DNA of 33,960 nt, taken from the NCBI GenBank assembly GCA_046734795.1, contig JBKPRX010000188.1, positions 1-33,960 of the forward strand. The letters are read 5' to 3'. Positions 1-6,986 of this stretch are shown here, piece by piece (within the stretch, counting starts at the first letter, position 1; each line of letters starts with the position of its first letter). A program made the translations under genes and the position numbers. This DNA is from JBKPRX01 sp046734795. Its GTDB lineage: Bacteria; Actinomycetota; Thermoleophilia; Gaiellales; Gaiellaceae. The notes below the pieces were generated by a model that saw nothing but the letters and a program-made list of their open reading frames with translations, had not been told where the DNA came from and made no database searches.

Positions 1-1
1 G

Positions 2-961
2 TACTTCGACGAGAGCGAGATCTTCCGGATCGACCACTACCTCGGCAAGGAGACCGTGCAGAACATGCTCGCGCTCCGGTTCGCGAACGGCATCTTCGAG
101 CCGATCTGGAATCGCCAGTTCATCGACCACGTGCAGATCACTGTCGCCGAGTCGATCGGGATCGAAGCGCGGGCCAACTACTACGAGCGCTCGGGCGCGA
201 TCCGAGACATCTTCCAGAACCATCTGCTGCAGCTCCTCGCGCTGACGGCCATGGAGCCGCCGATCGACTTCACGGCCGAGTCCGTGCGCAACGAGAAGGT
301 GAAGGTGCTGCGCGCGCTGCACACGCCCGGGCCGAAGTCGGTCGTGCGCGGGCAGTACGGACGCGGGTTCGTCGAGGGCAAAGAGGTGCCCGGCTACCGC
401 GAGGAAGAGGGCGTCGCGCCGGACTCGATGACGGACACGTACGTCGCAGCGAAGCTCTACGTCGACAACTGGCGCTGGGCCGACACGCCGTTCTACGTGC
501 GCATGGGCAAGCGGCTGGCGCGCCGCGAGACGACGATCGCGATCCAGTTTCAGCGCGCGCCGCATCCGCCGTTCGAGGAGACGGCCGCCGAGGGTCTACG
601 TCCGAACGTGCTGCTCGTGCATGTGCAGCCCGACGAAGGCGTTTCGCTCGCGATCGGCGCGAAGGTGCCGGGGCAAGGAATGTCGATCCGAACCGTGCAC
701 ATGGACTTCCTCTACGGCGGCGCCTTCCGGACCGGCATGCCGGAGGCGTACGAGCGGTTGATCCTCGATTGTCTGGTCGGTGACCCGACGCTCTTCACGC
801 GAGCCGACGAGATCGAAGAGCAGTGGCTGCTCGTCGACGCGATCGTGGCGGCCTGGCAGCGCGACCGGCCGAGCTTCCCCAACTACGCCGCGGGTACGTG
901 GGGCCCGCCGAGCGCGGACGAGCTCATCCATCGCGACGGCCGCTCGTGGCGGCGGCACTGA
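2..961 (+). CDS. zwf: glucose-6-phosphate 1-dehydrogenase, C-terminal part (cut by window edge)
   Basis: Oxidises glucose 6-phosphate to 6-phosphogluconolactone with NAD(P)+, the first step of the oxidative pentose phosphate pathway, in the cytoplasm. The frame is open from base 2, so the start lies outside the window; 319 residues are present, against roughly 480-510 for the family. The active-site motif RIDHYLGKE is read at bases 26-52, and the catalytic histidine is expected in QNHLLQ, downstream of ANYYERSGAIRD. The fold continues normally to a TGA at 959-961. The opcA GTG follows one base later, so the two genes are almost certainly co-transcribed and translationally coupled. Identification is firm; only the N-terminal nucleotide-binding half is missing from view. 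Confidence 0.97.
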   Translation, partial: YFDESEIFRIDHYLGKETVQNMLALRFANGIFEPIWNRQFIDHVQITVAESIGIEARANYYERSGAIRDIFQNHLLQLLALTAMEPPIDFTAESVRNEKVKVLRALHTPGPKSVVRGQYGRGFVEGKEVPGYREEEGVAPDSMTDTYVAAKLYVDNWRWADTPFYVRMGKRLARRETTIAIQFQRAPHPPFEETAAEGLRPNVLLVHVQPDEGVSLAIGAKVPGQGMSIRTVHMDFLYGGAFRTGMPEAYERLILDCLVGDPTLFTRADEIEEQWLLVDAIVAAWQRDRPSFPNYAAGTWGPPSADELIHRDGRSWRRH

Positions 962-962
962 C

Positions 963-1847
963 GTGAGCACGGAGGCGCTCCTCGAGAACTGGACCGGCGA
1001 GGACGTCACGCTCGCCGAGGTCGACGAGCAGCTTGGGCGGTTGCGAGCCGCCGCCGGCGCCGAAGGTGTCCCGTACCTGCGTACGAGCGTCATGTCGCAC
1101 CTCGTGTGGGCGCCCGACGAGTGGCTGGAGCGTGCGCGGAAGACACTCGCGGGAATGGGCGAGCGCCATCCGTCCCGAACGATCTTCCTCGTGCCTGCGC
1201 CCGACGAGAGCGACGGAATCGACGCGAAGGTCGCACTCGAGTGCTTTGCCCTGGCCGGCCTCGAGCGGCAGGTGTGCTCGGAGATCGTCGAGCTGCGGCT
1301 GCGCGGCTCGCGCGCGCATGCTCCGGCAAGCGTCGCAGAGCCGTTGCTGATCTCCGACCTACCGGTGTTCTGTCGCTGGCGCGGCGAGCCGCCGTGGGGC
1401 GCGCAGGAGCTCGAGCAGCTCGCGACGGTGATCGACCGGCTCGTCCTCGACTCGACCGAGTGGGAGGACCCGCCGCGCGGCTACGCGCAGCTGCTTCCGT
1501 ACTTCGACCGGGCAGTCGTATCCGACATCGCTTGGGCGCGCACGTCGAGGTGGCGTGCGCTCCTTGCTTCGCTCTGGCCCGACATCGCGCGCGTCCAGAC
1601 GATTCGCGTACGCGGGACCGTGGCGCAGGCGCAGTTGCTCGGCGGCTGGTTGAGCTCGCGCTTGCAGAAGGAAGTCGGCGTCGAGCACGTCGAGGCCGAG
1701 CGACTCGAAGGCATCGACCTCGACGGCGAGCCGACACCGTTTCCGCCGGGCGATCCGCCCGATCCGAGCGAGGTTCTCTCGGAGGAGCTCGACCGCTTCA
1801 GCCGCGATTTGATCTACGAAGCCGCGGTCGCGAGCTGCGCGCGCTAG
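963..1847 (+). CDS. opcA: glucose-6-phosphate dehydrogenase assembly protein OpcA
   Basis: OpcA is the usual partner of Zwf in cyanobacteria and actinobacteria, where it is needed for full dehydrogenase activity. This 294-residue protein begins at GTG 963, one base after the zwf stop. The frame is open further upstream, but that part only mirrors zwf in another frame. Family features visible are an N-terminal half ending in SRTIFLVP, a central segment with ELRLRG and LLISDLPVFCRWRGEPP, then DRLVLDSTEW and a late RVRG...QLLGGWLSSRL stretch. No membrane segment or signal peptide. Its TAG shares a CTAG tetranucleotide with the stop of the oppositely directed Fn3 gene, leaving no space for a terminator. 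The call rests on these motifs and on the zwf neighbourhood. Confidence 0.92.
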   Translation: MSTEALLENWTGEDVTLAEVDEQLGRLRAAAGAEGVPYLRTSVMSHLVWAPDEWLERARKTLAGMGERHPSRTIFLVPAPDESDGIDAKVALECFALAGLERQVCSEIVELRLRGSRAHAPASVAEPLLISDLPVFCRWRGEPPWGAQELEQLATVIDRLVLDSTEWEDPPRGYAQLLPYFDRAVVSDIAWARTSRWRALLASLWPDIARVQTIRVRGTVAQAQLLGGWLSSRLQKEVGVEHVEAERLEGIDLDGEPTPFPPGDPPDPSEVLSEELDRFSRDLIYEAAVASCAR

Positions 1848-3835
1848 CGCCGCCGCGAGCTCTTCTTCGACTTCTTCTTCGCGCCCTGCGAGCCGCTGCT
1901 CGAGCCGACGATCGTGAAGGTCGGCTTCGCGATCACGATCTTCGCGGGATCCGACCAGCCCATCTGCTGCGAGCCCGTCGGCAGGCCGTAGTCGTAGCCA
2001 CGGACGCGGTAGTACCACGTGCCGGTCGTCAAGGGCAACACGTACGCGGTTGCGCCGGTGAGGATTCCGGCCGCGCCCGTCGCGGGATCTGCTTCGGGCA
2101 CGAACGGATACTTCGTCTTGCTCCACTGGACTTGATATGCGAGCGAGCGAAGCGCGGGAGTCCACGCGACGAGCGGCGGGCGATAGAACGTCTCGCTCTG
2201 ACGAGCCGACGTGAGCTTGCCGGAAGCGGACAGGCCGGAGACGAACGGGTCGCCGCCGCCGGTGAGAACTGGCTCGCTCGAGACGCCGAACCGGCCGAGG
2301 CGCCCGGCTGCGCAGGCGTCCTGCGCAAGCTCGAGGTCGACGTAGCGGATGCTGCCGCCGGTCCGGACGACAGGCTCGCCCGTTCCGTGCGTCTGCTTGA
2401 GCGCCGTCGCGAAGCTCAGCGAACCGGCATCCACAGAGGTGATCGTGAGCGTCTCCGAGTTACCGCTGCCGCCGACCGAGATGATGTCGCCGACCGCGAA
2501 CCCGTCGGAGTTCGCAACGGGCAGCGAGCTTGCGCCGGCAATTCCACCCGGCACCGCAACCGTCGTCTGGAGCGCGCCCGGCGAGAGCGCGGCGACCGGC
2601 ACGACCGTCCAGTAGTAGCCGCCGTTCGGCCAGTTGGTATCCCACAGATCGACCGGCGCACCGAACTTCGAGTCGCCCCAGTCGAGAAACGCAGGGCTCT
2701 GCGCTTCGGTCGGGGGTTGACCCGGCTTGCTCGCGGTCGTCGCTACCCCTTTCACGAGCGGCAACGTCACCGTCGGCTTCGCCGCCTCCTCGGACTCGGA
2801 GGTCTTGACGATGTCGGAGTCGTACGTCAACCCGAGCGGCTCCGAGCCGTCGAGCAGGTACGTGCTGCGCGCGGATGCGAGGGCCGCCGTCGGAAGCGAG
2901 AGCGGACCGTAGGGCCGCGCGGCATAGGCAGGGCTGCCGACGACGGCGCTCGTGAAGACGCGATTCAAGCACTGCTTGTCGGTGAACACGTAAACGCGGA
3001 AGAGCTCTGCCGGCGTGCCGGTGAGCGTCTCGTTGCCCGTCCAGGTGAACGCAGGAATGAGCCGGTGCGACTTGTCGGCCGGGTCGCCGTCAGTGACGAC
3101 GTCGGAGACCGTCGAGGCCAGGCGAATCGCGCCGCCTGTCACCGCCGGGTTGTTCGAGACGTAGATCGGGCTCCAGGGGCCGAACTGCGTCACAGGCACG
3201 CCGTTCAGACGGCCGAGCTGGTCGGCGCGGATCGCGCGCACGCGCCAACGGACGTTCGCCGTCCAAGCTGCTGTTTGGTGGAAGGTGTAGAACTCGCGCT
3301 CGTCGAGGACGTTCCCGAAGGTGAGCTCGAACTTCTTCGCGTCGATGAGCCAGACCTCGTAGCCGTCGGCGCCTTCGACCGGCGACCAACGAAGCAAGCC
3401 GGGCGCGCTCGAGAGAGGCTTGGGCGCAGTCGGCGAAACGACGTCGAAGCCGAGGTCATCGCTCCACTCACTCGTCGTGCCGTCGCTCAGGATCGCGCGG
3501 GCGCGTGCATACAGGGAGTGCGGTGAGCCGGTGATCCACGGGAGGCTGATCGACGGAGCAGCGACCGGGCTCTGCAAGCTCTTCGAGCTCCAGATGATCG
3601 CGTTGTCGCGGAACGCGTCGCTCGTCGAGAGCTGGAATTCATAGTGGTCTGCGCCCGGCACCGGGCTCCACGCGAACGCGGGCGTGCGGGCAAACGTGCT
3701 GCGCGGTGGATCGTCGGCGCGAAAGAGGAACGCGCGCATGTTGTCCGGGCCGTCCGAAGTTGCGGCCGCGGAGCTGACGCCCGTCGAGAGGACGAGTGCG
3801 AGCAGCACGGCAGCGGCGAGGCGGTAAACGCTCAT
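1844..3835 (-). CDS. secreted fibronectin-III-like protein with basic C-terminal tail
   Basis: A 663-residue exported protein of unknown function. An N-terminal signal peptide is clear (hydrophobic run at about residues 5-25, ending near SSAAA). The mature part has repeated Fn3-like beta modules, recognised by recurring phrases such as FAWSPVPGADHYEFQLS, LLRWSPVEGADGYEVWL, FTWTGNETL and VAWTPALRSLAYQVQWS, most followed by YYWTV or YYRVRGYD-type strands. No catalytic motif is visible, so a binding or structural role at the cell surface is an inference. The protein ends in a lysine/serine/arginine tail (GAKKKSKKSSRRR). Start ATG 3835 is preceded by GAGGGA at a good distance, but that Shine-Dalgarno can be buried in a hairpin with the end of the upstream amidase gene. 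Confidence 0.8.
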   Translation of the reverse strand: MSVYRLAAAVLLALVLSTGVSSAAATSDGPDNMRAFLFRADDPPRSTFARTPAFAWSPVPGADHYEFQLSTSDAFRDNAIIWSSKSLQSPVAAPSISLPWITGSPHSLYARARAILSDGTTSEWSDDLGFDVVSPTAPKPLSSAPGLLRWSPVEGADGYEVWLIDAKKFELTFGNVLDEREFYTFHQTAAWTANVRWRVRAIRADQLGRLNGVPVTQFGPWSPIYVSNNPAVTGGAIRLASTVSDVVTDGDPADKSHRLIPAFTWTGNETLTGTPAELFRVYVFTDKQCLNRVFTSAVVGSPAYAARPYGPLSLPTAALASARSTYLLDGSEPLGLTYDSDIVKTSESEEAAKPTVTLPLVKGVATTASKPGQPPTEAQSPAFLDWGDSKFGAPVDLWDTNWPNGGYYWTVVPVAALSPGALQTTVAVPGGIAGASSLPVANSDGFAVGDIISVGGSGNSETLTITSVDAGSLSFATALKQTHGTGEPVVRTGGSIRYVDLELAQDACAAGRLGRFGVSSEPVLTGGGDPFVSGLSASGKLTSARQSETFYRPPLVAWTPALRSLAYQVQWSKTKYPFVPEADPATGAAGILTGATAYVLPLTTGTWYYRVRGYDYGLPTGSQQMGWSDPAKIVIAKPTFTIVGSSSGSQGAKKKSKKSSRRR

Positions 3836-3839
3836 CGTT

Positions 3840-3891
3840 ATCCCTCGTTTTCGGCATGCCGCAGAGCGCGGCCGTCCCTCAAACGAGGGAT
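3840..3891 (-). promoter_or_regulatory. alternative hairpins covering or freeing the Fn3 gene ribosome binding site
   Basis: In the minus-strand transcript the amidase gene ends with an arm TCCCTCGTTT that overlaps its stop codon. This arm is perfectly complementary over 11 bases (3840-3850 with 3881-3891) to AAACGAGGGAT, which is the Shine-Dalgarno of the downstream Fn3 gene. A second GAGGGA copy directly after the amidase stop (3875-3880) can instead pair with the same TCCCTC (3885-3890) in a tight stem with a GTTT loop. The two stems exclude each other: one hides the ribosome binding site, the other exposes it. The complementarity is read directly; a regulatory role is inferred. Confidence 0.5.
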
Positions 3892-5000
3892 GCGAGGAGC
3901 GCGCCGGCGGCGAGAACGAGCTCGTCGTCGCCGGGCTTGCCGACGAGCTGCATCGACGCAGGGAAGCCGTCCTCGGCCTCGCCGGCCGGGATCGCCAAAG
4001 CCGGCCAGCCGAGCGAGTCGAGCGGGAACGTGAATCGGATCGCGCGTTCCCGGATCGTCAGCTCGTCGACGTCGTTCGGCGGAGCGACGAAGCCGATTGT
4101 CGGCGTAAGGAGCAGGTCGAACCCCTCGAGGGCCGCTTCTGCGCGTCGGCGGTAGTCGGCGCGTGCACGCCTAGCGGTCTCGACCTCGGCGTCGGTCACC
4201 GCGAGGCAGCGTTCGACCTTCGTGCGCACGTTCGCGCCGTACGAGTCCGCGTTGTCCGGAAAGAGGCCGCGGTGGACGTCGGCTACCTCGCGCATGAAGA
4301 GCGCGCCCTCGTCAGGCTCCGTGAGCGGGAAGTCGACGGGCTCCATCTGAGGCAGCTGCGCGGCCGCGGCCTCGACGCAGCGACGCACGAGCGGATTGCA
4401 GGTCTCGAGCCAAGCGACCCCGATCCGCAGGTCGTCGAGCGAGCCGAGATCCGAGCGTGCGAAGCCCGGCACGAGCGCTTGCATCAGCTCCGCGCACGTC
4501 TCGACGGTCGCGCCGAGCGGGCCGACGTGGTCGTAGCTCGGTGCGAGCGGGAAGCAACCGTCCATCGGAACGAGGCCGTACGTCGGCTTGAACCCAACGA
4601 CGCCGCACCACGCCGCGGGAATCCGGATCGAGCCGCCTGAGTCGGTTCCGATCGAAGCCTCGCAGAGACCCGACGCGATCGCCGCCGCCGATCCGCCGCT
4701 CGACCCACCTGCGAGCCGGCCGGGTGCGCGCGGGTTCGGAACGGTGCCGAAGTGCGGGTTCTGCGAGCTGATGCCGTACGCGAACTCGTGCAAGTTCGTC
4801 TTTGCCGCCACGCTCCAACCGCTCTGCTCGGCGCGCGCAACGGCCGTCGCGCTCGTCGTCGGCACGTTGTCCGCAAAGAGGATCGACCCGTACGTCGTCA
4901 CCGTCCCCGCTGTGTCGAGCAGATCCTTCACGGTGAGGATTCGCCGCGCGGTCGGTGCGTCGATGCGGGCGAGCAGGATTCCGTCGGCGGCGTCGTCCAC
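3879..5000 (-). CDS. amidase signature family hydrolase
   Basis: A 373-residue cytoplasmic serine amidase of the family that includes GatA, FAAH and bacterial amide hydrolases. The Ser-cisSer-Lys triad is visible: K25 in TVKDLL, S100 in GGSSGGSAA and S124 in TDSGGSIRIPA. The spacings of 75 and 24 residues equal those of GatA (K79, S154, S178). The protein is shorter than most relatives (about 450-490), mainly because little precedes the lysine. No gatC or gatB is adjacent, so a tRNA amidotransferase role is unlikely; the substrate cannot be read. Start is GTG 5000, 17 bases after the metalloprotease stop. The gene probably belongs to a three-gene unit with that protease and the Fn3 protein. 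Confidence 0.9.
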   Translation of the reverse strand: MDDAADGILLARIDAPTARRILTVKDLLDTAGTVTTYGSILFADNVPTTSATAVARAEQSGWSVAAKTNLHEFAYGISSQNPHFGTVPNPRAPGRLAGGSSGGSAAAIASGLCEASIGTDSGGSIRIPAAWCGVVGFKPTYGLVPMDGCFPLAPSYDHVGPLGATVETCAELMQALVPGFARSDLGSLDDLRIGVAWLETCNPLVRRCVEAAAAQLPQMEPVDFPLTEPDEGALFMREVADVHRGLFPDNADSYGANVRTKVERCLAVTDAEVETARRARADYRRRAEAALEGFDLLLTPTIGFVAPPNDVDELTIRERAIRFTFPLDSLGWPALAIPAGEAEDGFPASMQLVGKPGDDELVLAAGALLASLV

Positions 5001-5017
5001 GCGCCGACTCTAACGAG

Positions 5018-6811
5018 CTAGCGCCGGGCCGTTCGCCGGCGAAGCTTGGCCTTCGCCTTGGCCTTCGCCTTCGCCTTGGCTTTCGCTTTGGCGGCAACCT
5101 TCGCCGTATCGTCGGCCGCGTCGACCTCGAGCGTTCGCGCGAGCGCAGTTCCTGCCGCGCCGCTGTCCGCGAGCGGCGTCACGAGAAGCGTCCGAATCGC
5201 ACCGGCCAGTCTGAGCGACGACGAGACCGGAACACGCACGTCGTTGTTGCCCGTCCGAAGCGCGACGACGCCGAGCACCGTCGAGCCGAGCGTGAGCTGG
5301 AGCTTCCCGGGGCCGCTCGACGTGACGACGAGCCGTAGAACCGAGGAATCGGCTGGAAGGTGGATCGTCAAGGGCGCGCGCAGTTCGATCGTCGGCACGC
5401 CGTCCACGGTCGGCGAGTTGACGACCGTGCCCGGCATCACGACGGCGGGCGGCGGCGAGGCGCCGGCGCCGACGAGGCCCGTGTTGATCGCGATGCTGCC
5501 GGTGACCTCGAAGGTCAAAGCGTCTGCCGTCGAGCTCGCGTTCGGCAGCGCGAGGTAGCCGACGGTGTTCGCCCACTTGCACGTGTCCCACGGGATCGTC
5601 GTCGTCGCTGTCGATCCGCTCACGTCGAACAGCACAACCGCTTGGACGAGCGCGCCGTACGCGTTCCGCTCTTGCCACTGGAACGCCGGCTGCGAATTAC
5701 TTCCCGCGGGGATCTTCACGCTCAGCGCGAGCGTCGCGGCATAACAGGGCCCGGTATCGACGCCGTCACCGCGCGTGAGGCCGACGTAGCGAACACCGAG
5801 GTGGTCGACGCCGAGCGTCAGCTTCGGCAACACGCCTGTCTTCAGCAACGGCAGCGACGGATCGCGATTCGAGTTGAGCGACGTGAGCGTCCCGGTGAGG
5901 ACGGATTGCGAGAGCGTGGGCTTGAACGTCTGCAGGCCAGGCACGGTGTAGTTGCCCGACATCGCGGCGCGAGCCCACTCGTTGTAGAAGGACGCGAGGC
6001 TCGTTCCCTTGGTGGCGAGATAGCTGTCGAGCAGCTGTGCAGGCGATGTCGCCTGGCTGCCGCTCGCAAAGCCCGCCTGCAGGACGCTCAACACGGCGGC
6101 GTCGCCGTAACGCTCGGCGAGGTACTCGAAGAACGGCCAGCGCGCCGAGCCGATCATCCCCTCGTCGTACGTGAACCGATTCGTGAACGTTCCGTCGTTG
6201 TGGCCGCAGTTGTGACCGTTGCCGGGGAGCGGTAGAGCGGGGTCGTAGCAGTCGAGCGAAGCGTCGAAAGAGCCGGTTCCGGTCGCGAAGCCGGCGTATC
6301 CGTCGAGCGCGTATGCGGCTCGATCGGCGGCGCCCTCGACGAATGAGCGGTTTGTCGGGTTCCAGATACCGAGCTCAATCGTGTCGAACACGGCGTGCGC
6401 GACCTCGTGCAGCGTCAAGCCGTTCAGGTAGTCGAGGCTCACAAACGCCGAGCTGCTCACTCCGGCGTCGACGTCGGGCTGCGTCAGCGAACGGTGGCCG
6501 ATGTTCGCCGACTGGAGGTCGACGACGTAGATGTCCGTCAGACCATCGCCGTCGTTCAGTGGCGCCGGGTAGCCCCACTGCGTCACGTCGAGGTCGTACG
6601 CACGCTCGGCATACGCGGCGACATCGCCGGCGATCGTCTGGTCGATGTGCTGCCTCGCCGTGGGGTCCGTCGTGTAGTGAACGACGAAATGCTGCGACGT
6701 CAGCGTGACGTTGTACGTCACGCTGCTCGGGCGCGCGGCAGCCCACGCAGGCGCCGCCGACAGCGCGAAAAGCGCAGCGGCCACGAGCAAGAGATGCCGG
6801 ACGCGCGGCAT
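5018..6811 (-). CDS. secreted HExxH zinc metalloprotease-like protein
   Basis: A 597-residue exported protein with a signal peptide (residues 1-25, cleavage near AWAAA). A zincin motif HEVAH is at residues 135-139, preceded by LNGLTL, and an EGAAD segment about 20 residues later offers E159 as the probable third zinc ligand (gluzincin-like). The region before it (NDGDGLTDIYVVDL) resembles MXAN_6640-type putative metalloproteases. The C-terminal half looks like beta-sandwich modules. The last ~30 residues contain about nine Ala-Lys repeats followed by LRRRTARR, a strongly cationic tail. Start is ATG 6811, 46 bases after the 42-residue membrane peptide gene. Substrate unknown; proteolysis is inferred from the motif. 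Confidence 0.78.
   Translation of the reverse strand: MPRVRHLLLVAAALFALSAAPAWAAARPSSVTYNVTLTSQHFVVHYTTDPTARQHIDQTIAGDVAAYAERAYDLDVTQWGYPAPLNDGDGLTDIYVVDLQSANIGHRSLTQPDVDAGVSSSAFVSLDYLNGLTLHEVAHAVFDTIELGIWNPTNRSFVEGAADRAAYALDGYAGFATGTGSFDASLDCYDPALPLPGNGHNCGHNDGTFTNRFTYDEGMIGSARWPFFEYLAERYGDAAVLSVLQAGFASGSQATSPAQLLDSYLATKGTSLASFYNEWARAAMSGNYTVPGLQTFKPTLSQSVLTGTLTSLNSNRDPSLPLLKTGVLPKLTLGVDHLGVRYVGLTRGDGVDTGPCYAATLALSVKIPAGSNSQPAFQWQERNAYGALVQAVVLFDVSGSTATTTIPWDTCKWANTVGYLALPNASSTADALTFEVTGSIAINTGLVGAGASPPPAVVMPGTVVNSPTVDGVPTIELRAPLTIHLPADSSVLRLVVTSSGPGKLQLTLGSTVLGVVALRTGNNDVRVPVSSSLRLAGAIRTLLVTPLADSGAAGTALARTLEVDAADDTAKVAAKAKAKAKAKAKAKAKLRRRTARR
5041..5095 (-). repeat. Ala-Lys codon repeat tract at the metalloprotease 3' end
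   Basis: A run of near-identical six-base units (GCC AAG / GCG AAG / GCC AAA on the coding strand) encodes the alternating Ala-Lys tail. Units vary at third positions, so this is an old or selected protein repeat and not a fresh slippage tract. Length polymorphism between strains would be expected. Confidence 0.8.
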
Positions 6812-6857
6812 GGTTCCGCGAATCGGCTTTACCGCGGGAAACCTTTAGTTCCGGGCG

Positions 6858-6986
6858 CTAGTCGAAGTGCAGATAGAGAAACGCCACGACGACCGTCCCG
6901 ATGAAGAGGAGCAGGAAGACCCCGAAGAGGAACAGCCCGAATTTGACGTTCCGCTGGTGCGCTTCCGGCTGAGCGGGCCTTTCCAT
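6858..6986 (-). CDS. 42-residue single-span membrane peptide, cytochrome oxidase operon
   Basis: A very short gene whose ATG (6986) overlaps the ctaB stop as ATGA, so it is translationally coupled to the oxidase genes. The product has a hydrophilic head of about 15 residues (MERPAQPEAHQRNVK), one transmembrane helix (about residues 16-38, rich in Phe, Leu and Val) and ends LHFD. By size and position it could be a small oxidase subunit, comparable in kind to the short subunit IV of other caa3 or aa3 enzymes, or an assembly peptide. No sequence family is recognised; the role is inference from the overlap and the operon. Confidence 0.65.
   Translation of the reverse strand: MERPAQPEAHQRNVKFGLFLFGVFLLLFIGTVVVAFLYLHFD

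Noticed and set aside
780..962. Upstream extension of opcA
   Set aside because: The extra codons lie within zwf and encode Arg/Ser-rich nonsense; GTG 963 fits the operon.
2971..3060. Isolated GGTGAAC heptamers inside coding sequence
   Set aside because: Single copies without an 11-base partner are expected by chance at this base composition.
1106..3526. Very long plus-strand open frame (about 800 codons) opposite the Fn3 gene
   Set aside because: Arg/Ala-rich, low-complexity translation with no recognisable motif; it mirrors opcA and the Fn3 gene and results from high GC.
4588..5013. Plus-strand frame opposite the amidase
   Set aside because: Mirror of the amidase; the catalytic triad is on the minus strand.
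5041..5095. Short repeats resembling a satellite or CRISPR
   Set aside because: Six-base coding repeats of Ala-Lys without spacers; part of the metalloprotease gene.
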